From NCBI RefSeq assembly GCF_025252405.1, contig NZ_CP104307.1:3348001-3412000 (forward strand): a stretch of 64,000 nucleotides of DNA. Direction: 5' to 3'. This document shows positions 18,263 to 28,587 of this stretch, in pieces. Positions within the stretch are counted from its first letter, which is position 1. Each line of letters opens with the position of its first letter. The stretch comes from Flavobacterium sp. TR2 (lineage in GTDB: Bacteria > Bacteroidota > Bacteroidia > Flavobacteriales > Flavobacteriaceae). A program made the position numbers and the translations under genes. The notes under the pieces were generated by a model. The model saw only the letters and a list, made by a program, of their open reading frames with translations. It was not told where the DNA came from and did no database searches.

Positions 18263-21200
18263 TTATTCTTTTGCGTTTTCTAAGCGGGCCAAATATTCGC
18301 TTGGCATACAACCGTAATGCTGTTTAAAGGCGGTAGAGAAGTACGATGGCGAATTGAAACCGCACATATACGTAATCTGAGCTATGGTATAACGCTTACT
18401 CTGCATCAATTCGACAGCTTTCTTAAAACGAATTCTTTTGATAAAATCCATTGCCGATTCCCCTGTAATCGCCTTTAATTTGATATAAAGATTTGAACGG
18501 CTCATTCCGATTTCGCGGCTGAAATGATCCACAGTAAATTCAGAATCTGCCAAATGTTCTTCGACAATGCGAATGGCTTCTTTCAAGAATTCCTCATCTA
18601 GCGTATTAAAAGCAATATTTTCGGGAACCATTTCTTTTCCAACAGAATAATATTCCTTTAACCTTTTGCGGGAACGCAGCAGATTCGTAATTTTTGCAGC
18701 CAATAATGGCGTCGAAAACGGCTTTGTAATATAATCGTCTGCACCCATTTCAAGACCTTTTATCTGTTGGCTGGTTTCGTTTCGAGCCGTTAAAAGCATT
18801 AGCGGAATATGCGATGTATTGATATTTTGTTTCACACGTTTACAAAAGTGCAAACCATCCAGTTCAGGCATCATGACATCGCTGATGATGAGATCAAAAG
18901 GATTGATTTCCAGTAAATCTAAAGCCATTTGTCCGTTGTAAGCCACTGTTACATCGTAGGTTTTGCTAAAATAGTCTTGCAGATAATCTAAAATTTCTTT
19001 GTTATCGTCTACAATCAGCAGTTTAATAGGCTGATTGCTGTCTATTACTTCATTTTCTTCTTCTATTTCATTTTCATTATCCAGTTCGTTATCAGTAACA
19101 ATAGACAAATCATACAAAGATTCTTCAATCTGCTGATCGTTTTTGTAAACCTGATCCAAAATCGGAATGGCAACGGTAAAAGTACTTCCTTGTTCTTCGG
19201 CGCTTTCGGCACTAATCTCGCCATGATGCAGCTCGACCAAACGTTTTGTAAAAGCCAGACCAACACCAGAGCCCAAATTCATTTCGCGGTTGTTTACCTG
19301 ATAGAAACGATCAAAAACTTTAGATAAATTTTCCGCGCTGATTCCGACTCCCGTGTCAGCTACTTTTATTTGTACCAAATCGTTTTTTTTCAATAATTCC
19401 ACATGAATGCTTTGTCCTTCTTTGGTGTATTTAAAAGCATTAGACAAGAGATTAAACAAAATTTTCTCCATCGCATCTTTATCAAATAGAAACACAAGCT
19501 GTGATTCTGCTGAATGAAAAGTATAATGAATATTGTTTTTTTCTGAAAGCGGTTTAAACGATTCAAAAATTTCCTGCGTGAAACGAACCAGATCACTTTT
19601 GCCCACTTTTAACGGGCGCGTTCCCATTTCTGTTTTTCTAAACTCAAACAGCTGATCGACCAAATTGTAAAGTCTTTTGGCATTAATAAACATTAATTCG
19701 TGTTTCTTTTTCGTGATTTTATCGGCAAACGGAGTTTTTAATAATTCTTCTAAAGGCGCTAAAATCAGTGTTAAAGGTGTTCTTAATTCATGTGATACAT
19801 TAGTAAAGAAATCCATTTTAATCTGGTTAATGTAACTCACGCGCTCTTTCTCAATTCTTTCCAGTTTTAACTGCTGTTCGGCTTGAATTCTTTCTTTAAT
19901 GATTTTGAAACCAATGCAGACAGCCGTACCAATAACAGCAAGCAATAACAATGAAAACCATAATGTTCTGTACCAAGGCGGAAGTATTACAATTTGCAAG
20001 CTTCTAACACCGCTCATTTCGCCATTTGGACCAACCGCTTTTATCTGAAAATTGTATTTTCCTGCAGATAAATTGCTGTAGCTTACCTTCAAATCATCTG
20101 TTCTTTGCCAGTCTTTATCGACTCCTTCCATTTTGTAGAAATAGTAAGTTCTGTTGGAAGAAATGTAATTGAACGTATTAAAAAAGATACTGAACTGCTT
20201 GTATTCTGGGCCAATTTCCAATTCTTTAGCCTGATCAATATGCTGTTCCAAAATATCAGTTTCGTCGTCTACGGCAACCGTTTTATTTAAAACTTCTAAA
20301 GCCGTAAAACTTAGTTTTAAAGGAAGCGGACTCTGTTTGATCATCGACGGATAGAAATAGGAAACGCCTTTTATACCGCCAAAAAGCAGCATTCCGTCCG
20401 TTGCTTTGCAGAATGCATAATCGTTGAATTGTTTGTTTTGTAAACCGTCACTTTCGTCAAAAGTCTGCACAGAGCCTTTGTCAGGGTTAAATTTGATTAA
20501 ACCTGTGTTGGTTGAAATCCACAGATTGTTTTCGTCTGGAATTATGCCGTAAATCGTTTCTTTGAAGAAATCTTTTCTGGCTTTAAAACTGATAAAAGAT
20601 TCCTGCGCTTCATCATACAATCGCAAGCCCTCTCGCGTTCCAATCCAGATTCGATTTTTCTCATCTTCGGTAATGCAGTTTACAATGTCATCGCTTAATT
20701 TTCCGTGGCCAATAGTGCCGAATAATTGTGTTTCTGGATAAAAAAGCGTTACGCCGTTGGTGGTGCCAATCCAGATTCGTTTTTTGCTGTCTTCAAAAAG
20801 AAAAGTAATATCGTCAGAAGCGGGTCTTTTTCCTGCTTTATCCAAATGAATATGAGTAAATGTTTTGGTTTCGGGATGAAACTGATCCAATCCAGATCGT
20901 GTTCCGACCCAAATTCTGCCTTTAGAATCTTTCAGTAAACTATAAACCAAATCTCCTGATATACTGTTTGGATTGTTTTCGTCGTGGCGAAAACGCTGTA
21001 CCAAACCCGTATTCGGATTCAAAATATTCAATCCGCCGTTATGCGTTCCCACTAAAACATTTCCGTTATTATCAAATTCAATGGCTTTAATATTGTTCGA
21101 ACTTAAACTGTTCGGATTGTTTTCGCTATTGGAATAATAGCTGATGGTATTGGCATTTTTGTTCCAGTAATTCAGTCCTTTATCGTTGCTTCCAATCCAA

Positions 21201-22300
21201 AAATTGCCTTTAGCATCTTGTTTGATAACGCCAATAACTTCATCGTTTAAAGATGGTTTTCCTGAATTCTGGCTTAAAAGATTAAACTTAATATCGTTTT
21301 TATGATAATAGTTCAAACCTCCATAATACGTTCCCAACCAGATTCCGTTTTGTTTATCTCTAAAAATACAGCGTACCGAATTCTGGCTGATTGTATAAGG
21401 CTGTGAAATTTGGTGCGAATAATTGCTAAAAGATTTGTTTTTAAGATTATAAATGCTCAGACCTTTAAACGTTCCAAACCATAAATTTCCTTCGGTATCT
21501 TTGTTAATGCATCTAATATTATTATCAGCAATACTATTGTTTCCGGCATGATGAAGAAGCGAGGTAAGAGTTCTATTCTCTGTATTGTATTCAATTACAC
21601 CTTCGCCTTCTGTAGCGATCCATAATTTTTTTCCTTCAATAAAAACATCATTGATATAAGGTTTTTTAGAGGTCAGATTTATTTTTGAAAGCTGATGAGA
21701 TTTGGAATCCAGTTGAAAAAGACCAACATCTGTTCCCAATAAAATCTGTTTTTGCCAAATGCCGATGTATGCGATTTTTTTGATTTCATGCGAAGAAGCA
21801 TTAAACTTTATCGGAACAAAATTCTTTTCATTTGGAGAAAGCACAAAAACATCTCCTGCAATAGAAGAAGCCCAGATTCTATGCTGATTGTCTTCGGTAA
21901 TGGCAGAAATGTACCATTCGCCAATATTTCGCTGAAGCGGATAATTGATAAAACTATCTGTATTGTAATTGTAAACACTAATACCATGATTTCCGCCAAC
22001 CCATAATTGCCCCTTATGATCGGTAAACAAACTTCGAATGTAATACGATTGCAGACTGTTTTTAACGTCTTTTATTGGGCGATACACTTTAAAACCTTTA
22101 CTATCATAACGATTTAATCCGTCTTGCGTTCCAATCCATATAAAACCCAAAGTATCCTGCTGAATGGCAAAAACAGAACTTTGCGACAAGCCTTTATCGA
22201 CCGAAATGGTTCGGAAATAGCGTTCTTGCACTTGGGCATAACTTTTCGCACTGAAAAGAGTTATGTAGAAGAACGTAAAAAAGAGAATCGTTTTCTTCAT
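18263..22300 (-). CDS. Hybrid two-component system sensor-regulator (HTCS)
   Basis: A 1345-residue single-polypeptide two-component system. It has a signal peptide (1-22); two seven-bladed propellers of Reg_prop repeats (about 30-690, many copies of IWIGT-type motifs); a Y_Y_Y domain (about 715-785); a transmembrane helix (about 795-815); a histidine kinase with H837 in VSHELRTP and ATP-binding boxes LFNLLSNAFKYT and DTGVGI; a receiver domain with phospho-acceptor D1141 in ISDVMMPELDG; and an AraC HTH at the C-terminus. Such proteins sense periplasmic oligosaccharides and activate the PUL that encodes them. Here the ligand is probably an unsaturated heparin/heparan oligosaccharide. All key residues are present. 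Confidence 0.95.
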   Translation of the reverse strand: MKKTILFFTFFYITLFSAKSYAQVQERYFRTISVDKGLSQSSVFAIQQDTLGFIWIGTQDGLNRYDSKGFKVYRPIKDVKNSLQSYYIRSLFTDHKGQLWVGGNHGISVYNYNTDSFINYPLQRNIGEWYISAITEDNQHRIWASSIAGDVFVLSPNEKNFVPIKFNASSHEIKKIAYIGIWQKQILLGTDVGLFQLDSKSHQLSKINLTSKKPYINDVFIEGKKLWIATEGEGVIEYNTENRTLTSLLHHAGNNSIADNNIRCINKDTEGNLWFGTFKGLSIYNLKNKSFSNYSHQISQPYTISQNSVRCIFRDKQNGIWLGTYYGGLNYYHKNDIKFNLLSQNSGKPSLNDEVIGVIKQDAKGNFWIGSNDKGLNYWNKNANTISYYSNSENNPNSLSSNNIKAIEFDNNGNVLVGTHNGGLNILNPNTGLVQRFRHDENNPNSISGDLVYSLLKDSKGRIWVGTRSGLDQFHPETKTFTHIHLDKAGKRPASDDITFLFEDSKKRIWIGTTNGVTLFYPETQLFGTIGHGKLSDDIVNCITEDEKNRIWIGTREGLRLYDEAQESFISFKARKDFFKETIYGIIPDENNLWISTNTGLIKFNPDKGSVQTFDESDGLQNKQFNDYAFCKATDGMLLFGGIKGVSYFYPSMIKQSPLPLKLSFTALEVLNKTVAVDDETDILEQHIDQAKELEIGPEYKQFSIFFNTFNYISSNRTYYFYKMEGVDKDWQRTDDLKVSYSNLSAGKYNFQIKAVGPNGEMSGVRSLQIVILPPWYRTLWFSLLLLAVIGTAVCIGFKIIKERIQAEQQLKLERIEKERVSYINQIKMDFFTNVSHELRTPLTLILAPLEELLKTPFADKITKKKHELMFINAKRLYNLVDQLFEFRKTEMGTRPLKVGKSDLVRFTQEIFESFKPLSEKNNIHYTFHSAESQLVFLFDKDAMEKILFNLLSNAFKYTKEGQSIHVELLKKNDLVQIKVADTGVGISAENLSKVFDRFYQVNNREMNLGSGVGLAFTKRLVELHHGEISAESAEEQGSTFTVAIPILDQVYKNDQQIEESLYDLSIVTDNELDNENEIEEENEVIDSNQPIKLLIVDDNKEILDYLQDYFSKTYDVTVAYNGQMALDLLEINPFDLIISDVMMPELDGLHFCKRVKQNINTSHIPLMLLTARNETSQQIKGLEMGADDYITKPFSTPLLAAKITNLLRSRKRLKEYYSVGKEMVPENIAFNTLDEEFLKEAIRIVEEHLADSEFTVDHFSREIGMSRSNLYIKLKAITGESAMDFIKRIRFKKAVELMQSKRYTIAQITYMCGFNSPSYFSTAFKQHYGCMPSEYLARLENAKE

Positions 22301-22375
22301 AAAGGTTTGAATTATAATTTGTTGTTTGTTTTTACTGAATGTTTAAATTTAAACAAAAAGAAAACACTTTTATTC

Positions 22376-25060
22376 TTATTTTTTGTCATATTTAGCCACA
22401 TCTGGCAATTCATCTATCGCTTCTTGTCGGATTACTTTAGCATGATCAATTTCAAGCAACAAAGAACTTCCATCGATGTTTAGCGTATATTTTTTTCCTT
22501 CAAATCGAATAGGAAGATTCCCGTAGCTGAACATTGATTTCGCTTTATTTTCCGTAATTTGAAGCGCAGCAGATTTTTCTCCGTCCAATTGCGCTTTTAT
22601 GTTCCATTCGCCAACTTGCAAATCTGCAAAACCATCTTTGTTGGATAGTGTTTTAATGGCTTCTGTTTTGCCGTCTTTAATCTGAATGATAGTTAAGAAT
22701 CTAAATTTTTGTTTTGGCTGAGAAGTGATTCCAGCGTGCCATTGATCTTTAAAATCTTTAATCTGACCTTCATCGTTGGTTACTTTATTCCAGTTTACAG
22801 CAGCTTCAAAAAACTGGTTGTGTACAGCCATTTTTAACGGACTTTCAGCATAAACATTCGCCGTAACATTTCCTAAATCGGTTTTAACTGAAAATTGCTG
22901 CTGGTTTGAATTTTCCGAGTTTTTGCCTTCAATAGTGTAATAAGGACAATGAAACTGTGTCGTCCATTTTACAGGATTTTTGGCTTCCAATTCATCATAC
23001 AAAACAATGTATCCGCCTTCTAATTGCAGCATATGCCTTCTGTATAAAGTTACGCCAGATTCTCCGTAACCGTTTTCTTTGCTTGGCACAACTTTAATCT
23101 GTTCAAATCTATTGAGCCAGAACTCACTTTTAATTTCGCCATAAGCATTGCTGGCGTCTCCCAAAGCATACTGAATGCGTTTTCCAGAAATCGCTCTCGG
23201 AATCCATCCATAGCCTTCTTCACCAATTTTTTGGTTTAGACTGTCAGCTAAAATGGTATTATAAGCTTTTGTTGATCTATAATCTAAAAGATTGTGTTTA
23301 TCGCTGAAATTGCTGTAATAACCCGTTCCTCCAAAAATTACTTTTCCTTTATAATTGATGGTAAATGCATTTTGCGAAGCGTGCCCATGTCCAGAAGAAC
23401 CAAATGGACTGCTGAATAAATAACTGCTTAGCGTTTTATCGGCATTAGCTAAATCTTCATGCATCGCGACAACACCGACATCTCCAAATTTGCGTGTTTT
23501 TGGTAAAACAGAAGGCGAGGAAGCAGGTAAATTTCGGTTTGGTTTATAATTTAAAAGGCGGAAAAGAAGATAGTCGTCTGTACCATGATAATACTTCGAA
23601 TAGTCCCTTTTTATGCCGTCAACATACCAGTTCAAATACGGGTTTTCAATTTTATACGTAAGCGCATCTGAAAACCAGGCTTCGCCTTTTGTAATGTACG
23701 GAATGTTTTCCCACATATCGCCAATAGCAGTGCTTGCCGACTTGTTTGGATGAGTGTAAAGCATATAATATGGCAGATTCTGCATCCAAGGCAATTTGAA
23801 GTAATCGACACCGCTGAAATCGCCAAACATCTGCGACAAATAAATAATCGACTTAAAATTGACTCTAAAATAGCCGTTTCCTTCATGCCAGCCGCCATCG
23901 GTTGTGCCTAAAACAGGAAAGCGGGCTGACCAGACTTCATACAAATACGTAAGCCATTCTTTTGCTTCAGGCACATCATTTATAACCGCAACTGTTGCAA
24001 TAACAAGGTTACGCATGGTAATCTGCCAAACGTGATTGTCGCTAACGTGCAATTCAAAACGATTTGGCAAATGATCGTAAACTCTTTTGGCTCTCAGTTT
24101 AATACTGTTTTTAAAAAGTTCTTTTTCCTGCGGAGATAAGAATTCATAACCTGCATCATAAAACCATCCTAAAGCTTCGAGTACGGCGCCGCCTGTAAAG
24201 TCATCGCCCGTTGCCAGTCCGTCAGGATTCATGTTGGCAATATTTATCGCTCTGCGTTTCGCATCCAAAATAAAACGCTCGTCTTTAGTAAGCTGATAGG
24301 CAATGCATAAATTGCGGACAGGCGTGCCGACAGCATCTCCAAAACCATGATACATTCGTTCGATGATAATCTTTTTTTCTAACGGATTTTTGCCCGTGGT
24401 ATCAATTACGCGCTGTGGTTTTTCGGTTGGAAGAGGAGCTAGCATTAGTTTTTCCGCGTAAGCGATAAACTTTTTAGCTTCGGGATTATCAAGGTTATTG
24501 CGATAGAAGTCTTCGCCAATAGTGTTCATATTCCATAAAAGCGGATGCGCACCTTCATTTCGTTTCAAAACTTCGCTTACTGGCGGAGAAACTTTTTCGT
24601 TAGCATATTTTGCATCAATTACAAAATCGTAAGTGGGTGACCACGCCCATTGATTGCTGTTTTTTAGGGCATAACCATATTTCCAGTACCATTTTCCAGC
24701 TTGGAGAGCCTGATGCAACGGATAAACCGCCCAACGCTGTTCGCTGCTCGCAATTAGATTTTTGGTAAAATCTTTATCAGTAGCCAGCATCACTTTGTAA
24801 CGTACGTTGCCAATATTAGGATCTTCAGGAACTGCACTGCCGCTTTCCATTGGCTTCACCATTTCTTTGCCATTAGTTCCTGGCCATAGCAGGGCAGGAG
24901 CGTTTGTTGGAACCGTTACGCCGTTTACAGGATATGGCCATTCGCGCACTCTTGCGTGCAGTTTTTCGGCGGTTAACTTTATGACAGCCTGCTGTTTCTG
25001 ACTGAAAACAGAGAAGGTTGCCAAAAGTAACGCAACTGTATATGTTTTTTTATTGATCAT
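22376..25060 (-). CDS. Heparinase II/III-superfamily lyase with DUF4962 N-terminus
   Basis: An 894-residue exported protein. A signal peptide (about 1-20) is followed by a Fn3-like DUF4962 region (about 30-170; YKVMLATDKDF), an (alpha/alpha) toroid (about 190-520, with HVSDNHVWQITMRNLV and GNGYFRVNFKS, offering candidate catalytic Asn/His and Tyr), and the Heparinase_II_III beta-sandwich (about 560-760; SGHGHASQNAFTINYKG). It is not heparinase II (PL21) in the strict sense. The architecture is nearer to PL15/PL17/PL33-type lyases. It is expected to cleave a uronic-acid-containing chain or oligosaccharide by beta-elimination in the periplasm. It follows the sulfatase gene by 19 bp and is probably co-transcribed. 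Confidence 0.82.
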   Translation of the reverse strand: MINKKTYTVALLLATFSVFSQKQQAVIKLTAEKLHARVREWPYPVNGVTVPTNAPALLWPGTNGKEMVKPMESGSAVPEDPNIGNVRYKVMLATDKDFTKNLIASSEQRWAVYPLHQALQAGKWYWKYGYALKNSNQWAWSPTYDFVIDAKYANEKVSPPVSEVLKRNEGAHPLLWNMNTIGEDFYRNNLDNPEAKKFIAYAEKLMLAPLPTEKPQRVIDTTGKNPLEKKIIIERMYHGFGDAVGTPVRNLCIAYQLTKDERFILDAKRRAINIANMNPDGLATGDDFTGGAVLEALGWFYDAGYEFLSPQEKELFKNSIKLRAKRVYDHLPNRFELHVSDNHVWQITMRNLVIATVAVINDVPEAKEWLTYLYEVWSARFPVLGTTDGGWHEGNGYFRVNFKSIIYLSQMFGDFSGVDYFKLPWMQNLPYYMLYTHPNKSASTAIGDMWENIPYITKGEAWFSDALTYKIENPYLNWYVDGIKRDYSKYYHGTDDYLLFRLLNYKPNRNLPASSPSVLPKTRKFGDVGVVAMHEDLANADKTLSSYLFSSPFGSSGHGHASQNAFTINYKGKVIFGGTGYYSNFSDKHNLLDYRSTKAYNTILADSLNQKIGEEGYGWIPRAISGKRIQYALGDASNAYGEIKSEFWLNRFEQIKVVPSKENGYGESGVTLYRRHMLQLEGGYIVLYDELEAKNPVKWTTQFHCPYYTIEGKNSENSNQQQFSVKTDLGNVTANVYAESPLKMAVHNQFFEAAVNWNKVTNDEGQIKDFKDQWHAGITSQPKQKFRFLTIIQIKDGKTEAIKTLSNKDGFADLQVGEWNIKAQLDGEKSAALQITENKAKSMFSYGNLPIRFEGKKYTLNIDGSSLLLEIDHAKVIRQEAIDELPDVAKYDKK

Positions 25061-25079
25061 TTGTTTGGTATTGAATGAT

Positions 25080-26459
25080 TTATAACCCAGATTGAAACGA
25101 ATCGCCGTTCTTTTTGCACCATTCTTTTAGATAACGGCGCATATTAAGCAGTTCTTTTTTATACGTTTTGTTTACGGCTAGATTTGTAATTTCGCTTGGA
25201 TCTGTGGTTAGATCAAAAAGCTGTTCTTTTAAATCGCCTTTATTGTAAACAATGTATTTGTAATTTTGAGTAATTACGGCACGTCCGCTAATTCCTAAAA
25301 GTTCTTCGTTATCGGCAAAATCGGTTTCTATAACCAAAGTATCGCGAAGTTTTAGAGCCGGATTTGCTATTTTTCTGCTTAAATCAACTCCTTTTAAATC
25401 AGAAGGTTTCGTAACTCCAGTAAAACCGCAGATGGTTGGAATAATGTCCGTACCATTGCAAACTAACATTTCGTCTGTACTTGGTTTCCATTCTCCAATT
25501 TTTGAAATAATAAACGGAATCTTGGCAGATTCTTCATATAAAATCTGTTTCTGATTCCAGCTGTGTCCTGCATAACCATCGCCATGATCGGCAGTAAATA
25601 CAATGATTGTGTTTTTTTCGATTCCGTATTTTTTTAGCGAAGCCAAAACCATTTCAATATAACTGTCTACTTTTTCAATCAGTCTATTGTACGCCCAACG
25701 ATATTGACGCCATTGATCGGCAGTCCAGTTTACTGATGGATAAGTTCTAAAGCTTACTTTTTGCTGTTCGCGCACTATTTTGGGTTCGTATTCTGGAATT
25801 TTCCAATTGGCAGGAAGTGGCGGACATTGTTCTGGAGATGGAGCATTTTCTAAAACATCCATTTTAAGAGCTTCTCCGCGTGCCCATTCGCAAATGTCAT
25901 GCGGATTTAAAAAAGAGGCTACAAGTAAAAAAGGCGTATTTTTATTTTCTTTAATAAATCGTGCACAGAAAGAAGGCGTTGCAGCATCGTTATAATCCTG
26001 AAAATTGGTGTTTTCTATATATTCAAAACCATGCTGGCTTTTTTTGGAAGTAGGAACGGGAAGATGCCATTTTCCGACATAACCCGTTTTATATCCTCCA
26101 TTTTGGAAAATTTTCCCCATCATCAATAGATCATCTGGCCATTGTCCGTCTTTTTCTGGTGCATTTCCAATAAAACCAGTTTCATAAGGCATTTTACCGC
26201 TCATAATGGCAGAACGTGATGGCGAACACAAGGGCTGTGCACAATAGGCTTTGGTAAAACGAACTCCGTTTTGAGCCAGTTTATCCATCGCTGGCGTATG
26301 CAGGTTTGAGTTTCCTGCATTGCTCATCGCATCAGCGGTTTGCTGATCGGTCATAATGATTAAAATGTTCGGACGGCTAGCATTTTGCGCACGATTTAGC
26401 AATGGAATATTTAAAATTCCGAAGAGGCACAAAACAAATATGTTTTTTTGAAATTTCAT
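25080..26459 (-). CDS. Sulfatase, formylglycine-dependent (S1 family)
   Basis: A 459-residue sulfatase with a signal peptide (about 1-25, ending RAQN). The active-site cysteine that becomes formylglycine is C78 in LCSPSRSAIMSG. Metal ligands are expected at D38 (MTDQQ) and in FTADHGDGYAGH. The fold signature GYVGKWHL is present. It would remove sulfate esters or N-sulfate from heparin/heparan fragments in the periplasm so that lyases and GH88 can act; the position attacked cannot be deduced. A sulfatase-maturing enzyme is needed and is not in this window. Confidence 0.92.
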   Translation of the reverse strand: MKFQKNIFVLCLFGILNIPLLNRAQNASRPNILIIMTDQQTADAMSNAGNSNLHTPAMDKLAQNGVRFTKAYCAQPLCSPSRSAIMSGKMPYETGFIGNAPEKDGQWPDDLLMMGKIFQNGGYKTGYVGKWHLPVPTSKKSQHGFEYIENTNFQDYNDAATPSFCARFIKENKNTPFLLVASFLNPHDICEWARGEALKMDVLENAPSPEQCPPLPANWKIPEYEPKIVREQQKVSFRTYPSVNWTADQWRQYRWAYNRLIEKVDSYIEMVLASLKKYGIEKNTIIVFTADHGDGYAGHSWNQKQILYEESAKIPFIISKIGEWKPSTDEMLVCNGTDIIPTICGFTGVTKPSDLKGVDLSRKIANPALKLRDTLVIETDFADNEELLGISGRAVITQNYKYIVYNKGDLKEQLFDLTTDPSEITNLAVNKTYKKELLNMRRYLKEWCKKNGDSFQSGL

Positions 26460-26536
26460 CTCTATTTTACTAGTGGATTCTTTTATTTTGATGCTTTGAA
26501 TCTAAAAACGAAAATACCAATCATTGTTTATTTATA

Positions 26537-26559
26537 GTTTTGAATTTGTTCAAAATGCT
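26537..26559 (-). promoter_or_regulatory. Shared PUL upstream motif, copy 2
   Basis: Minus strand reads AGCATTTTGAACAAATTCAA followed by AAC. It lies ~78 bp upstream of the sulfatase start and carries the same ACAAATTCAAAAC core as copies before the T9SS lyase and GH88 genes. Candidate HTCS operator. Confidence 0.5.
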
Positions 26560-26684
26560 ATTAGATTTAGCTAAAATCAACGCTTTTTCGTCTAAAATCA
26601 GCTTTCTTTAATAACAGTTAATGCAGAACCGAAGCTCTGCACTAACATTAAACATGAATGGTTTCTAAAATAGGTAGTAAGCAC

Positions 26685-28571
26685 TTAGTATTTGGGATTT
26701 TGACGTGTGATACTTTTATTGACATCAGTCTCATTTTGTGGAAAAGGATATAATTCGTGTTTTCCGGTAACAAAATTGGTGATAGAAGGGTAGAAGTACG
26801 TAGCACGTATTTGTTTTACGGCTGCATTTGTTTCTGCCAGTTTATCTGCTAGAATTCCCCATCTGATTAAGTCGGCCCTGCGCATTCCTTCAAAAGAAAG
26901 TTCCCACGCTCTTTCTTGCTGTAAAGCTTTAAAGAATGCCACTTTATCAAGTCCGCTTGGCAGGTTTATTTCGGCAGTTGTCGGTTTAGGCAATAATCTC
27001 GCTGTTGCTGTTGCTCCAGAACCTTTTCCGTCTGTGCTGGTAATGGTCACTGTTGGCACAGAAGTATAACCATCTCCAGAACGAAGCATAGCAATAGTAT
27101 TTACGCCTCCGCTGGCAAGGTTAACGACTGCAGCGGCAGCATCTGTACCGCCACCGCCTGTAATTTGAATAACCACATTTGCCGCATTGGTATATCCGGT
27201 TCCTTTTGTTTTTAAGTCAATCGCAATTCGGCTTCCTTGAATGTCAGCCCCAAAAGCTCTTTTTCGAACTTGATTTATAGCTTCGTAAGCAAGTGCATTT
27301 GGACCTTCGTTTAATTCATTTTCTACTTCTGCACGCATTAAAAGCAAGTCAGAATAACGCATAATTACCCAATTGATGTGCGTGTAGACTCTTTCTGCGG
27401 TTGCATTGGTCATAAATTCTCTGTTCCATTTTGAAACGGTCCATCTTTCGTCCTGATTGGTAGTCAAAAGCGGAATTTTATTTCCCAAATTATTAATCTG
27501 ATAAGTGGCAATCGAGAAATCTCTTCTTTGATCTGCAGCGTTATAACTGTTGTAAAAAGGTTTCGGAACCAAACATCTAGCAATATTTGACGGATATACG
27601 CCGCTTGCAGTTGTTGGACCATTAAAATTGCCAATCCATGAAGCATTTCCAATATTTCCTGATGGATTATAGAAGGCAACTTGGAAAATATTTTCGGTTG
27701 GTTCTAAAATATGCTGACATTGGTTTTTAAATACTTTGGCATAAGATGGGTTCAATTTGTACGGATTTTGCGCCATTACATCATTGATTTCCTTTTGCGC
27801 AATTTTATAATAGTCTTTATAATTGGCAGGACGTTTTATAACGCCGTCTGCACCTAAAGAGTATCCTCCAGCAAATAAAGCTACTCTGGCAAGCATAGAT
27901 TTTGCGCCCCATTTATTGATGCGTTCATCTGTTGGCATCTGGTCTGGCAGAAGTAAAGCAGCTTCCTGCATATCTTTTATAACCTGAGTGTATATTTCCT
28001 GACGATCTACCAAAGCCCCGCTAAGTTTATCTCCCGATTGTGAACTTTTTGTTTTAAATGGCACATCTCCCCATAAACGCACCAATTCTGAATAGTAAAA
28101 TCCGCGAAGGAATTTAGCTTCTCCAAGAAAACGGTTTAATTGCTGTTTTTGAGTTTCTGTTCCGTTAGTATACAGTTCCATTTGCGGAATCCTTTCGATC
28201 ACCACATTTGCTCTGTCGATTCCTTCGTACAATTTGCTCCAAGCCAGATAAAAAGTATTGGTTTGAGAAATGCCTTGATAATGTGCAATTGTTCGCCAGT
28301 CGTCGGCTCCAATTCCCGACATTTGTTCAATGTCGGTATCAGCATCAAAAATTAGCGAAATGTTCCATCCATAACTGTCCATAGAAGACATCGCTTCGTA
28401 AACTCCAAGCGTTGCCATATTGGCCTCGTTTACATCAGAAAAAAAGTTGGCTGTGGTAAAGTAAGAGTATGGAGTAACGTCTAAATCTTTGTCACAGGAA
28501 TTAAGAGGCAATAGGAGACAGGCTACACCTGCGATAACCATTGCTTTGCGTGAAAATATATTGTGTTTCAT
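26685..28571 (-). CDS. SusD/RagB-family glycan-binding lipoprotein with repeat insertion
   Basis: A 628-residue surface lipoprotein that works as the lid of the SusC transporter. The signal peptide ends in a lipobox (LLLPLNSC). TPR-like SusD helices and the SusD_RagB C-terminal region (ERAWELSFEGMRRADLIRWGIL) are clear. Residues about 444-528 form an extra module not seen in ordinary SusD proteins, with two copies of G-x-GYT-x(8,9)-I-T motifs followed by Gly/Ala-rich strands. It splits the protein between INQVRKRAFGA and the ERxWE helix. The gene follows susC by 16 bp. Confidence 0.93.
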   Translation of the reverse strand: MKHNIFSRKAMVIAGVACLLLPLNSCDKDLDVTPYSYFTTANFFSDVNEANMATLGVYEAMSSMDSYGWNISLIFDADTDIEQMSGIGADDWRTIAHYQGISQTNTFYLAWSKLYEGIDRANVVIERIPQMELYTNGTETQKQQLNRFLGEAKFLRGFYYSELVRLWGDVPFKTKSSQSGDKLSGALVDRQEIYTQVIKDMQEAALLLPDQMPTDERINKWGAKSMLARVALFAGGYSLGADGVIKRPANYKDYYKIAQKEINDVMAQNPYKLNPSYAKVFKNQCQHILEPTENIFQVAFYNPSGNIGNASWIGNFNGPTTASGVYPSNIARCLVPKPFYNSYNAADQRRDFSIATYQINNLGNKIPLLTTNQDERWTVSKWNREFMTNATAERVYTHINWVIMRYSDLLLMRAEVENELNEGPNALAYEAINQVRKRAFGADIQGSRIAIDLKTKGTGYTNAANVVIQITGGGGTDAAAAVVNLASGGVNTIAMLRSGDGYTSVPTVTITSTDGKGSGATATARLLPKPTTAEINLPSGLDKVAFFKALQQERAWELSFEGMRRADLIRWGILADKLAETNAAVKQIRATYFYPSITNFVTGKHELYPFPQNETDVNKSITRQNPKY

Positions 28572-28587
28572 CTTTTTAAACTTTAAA

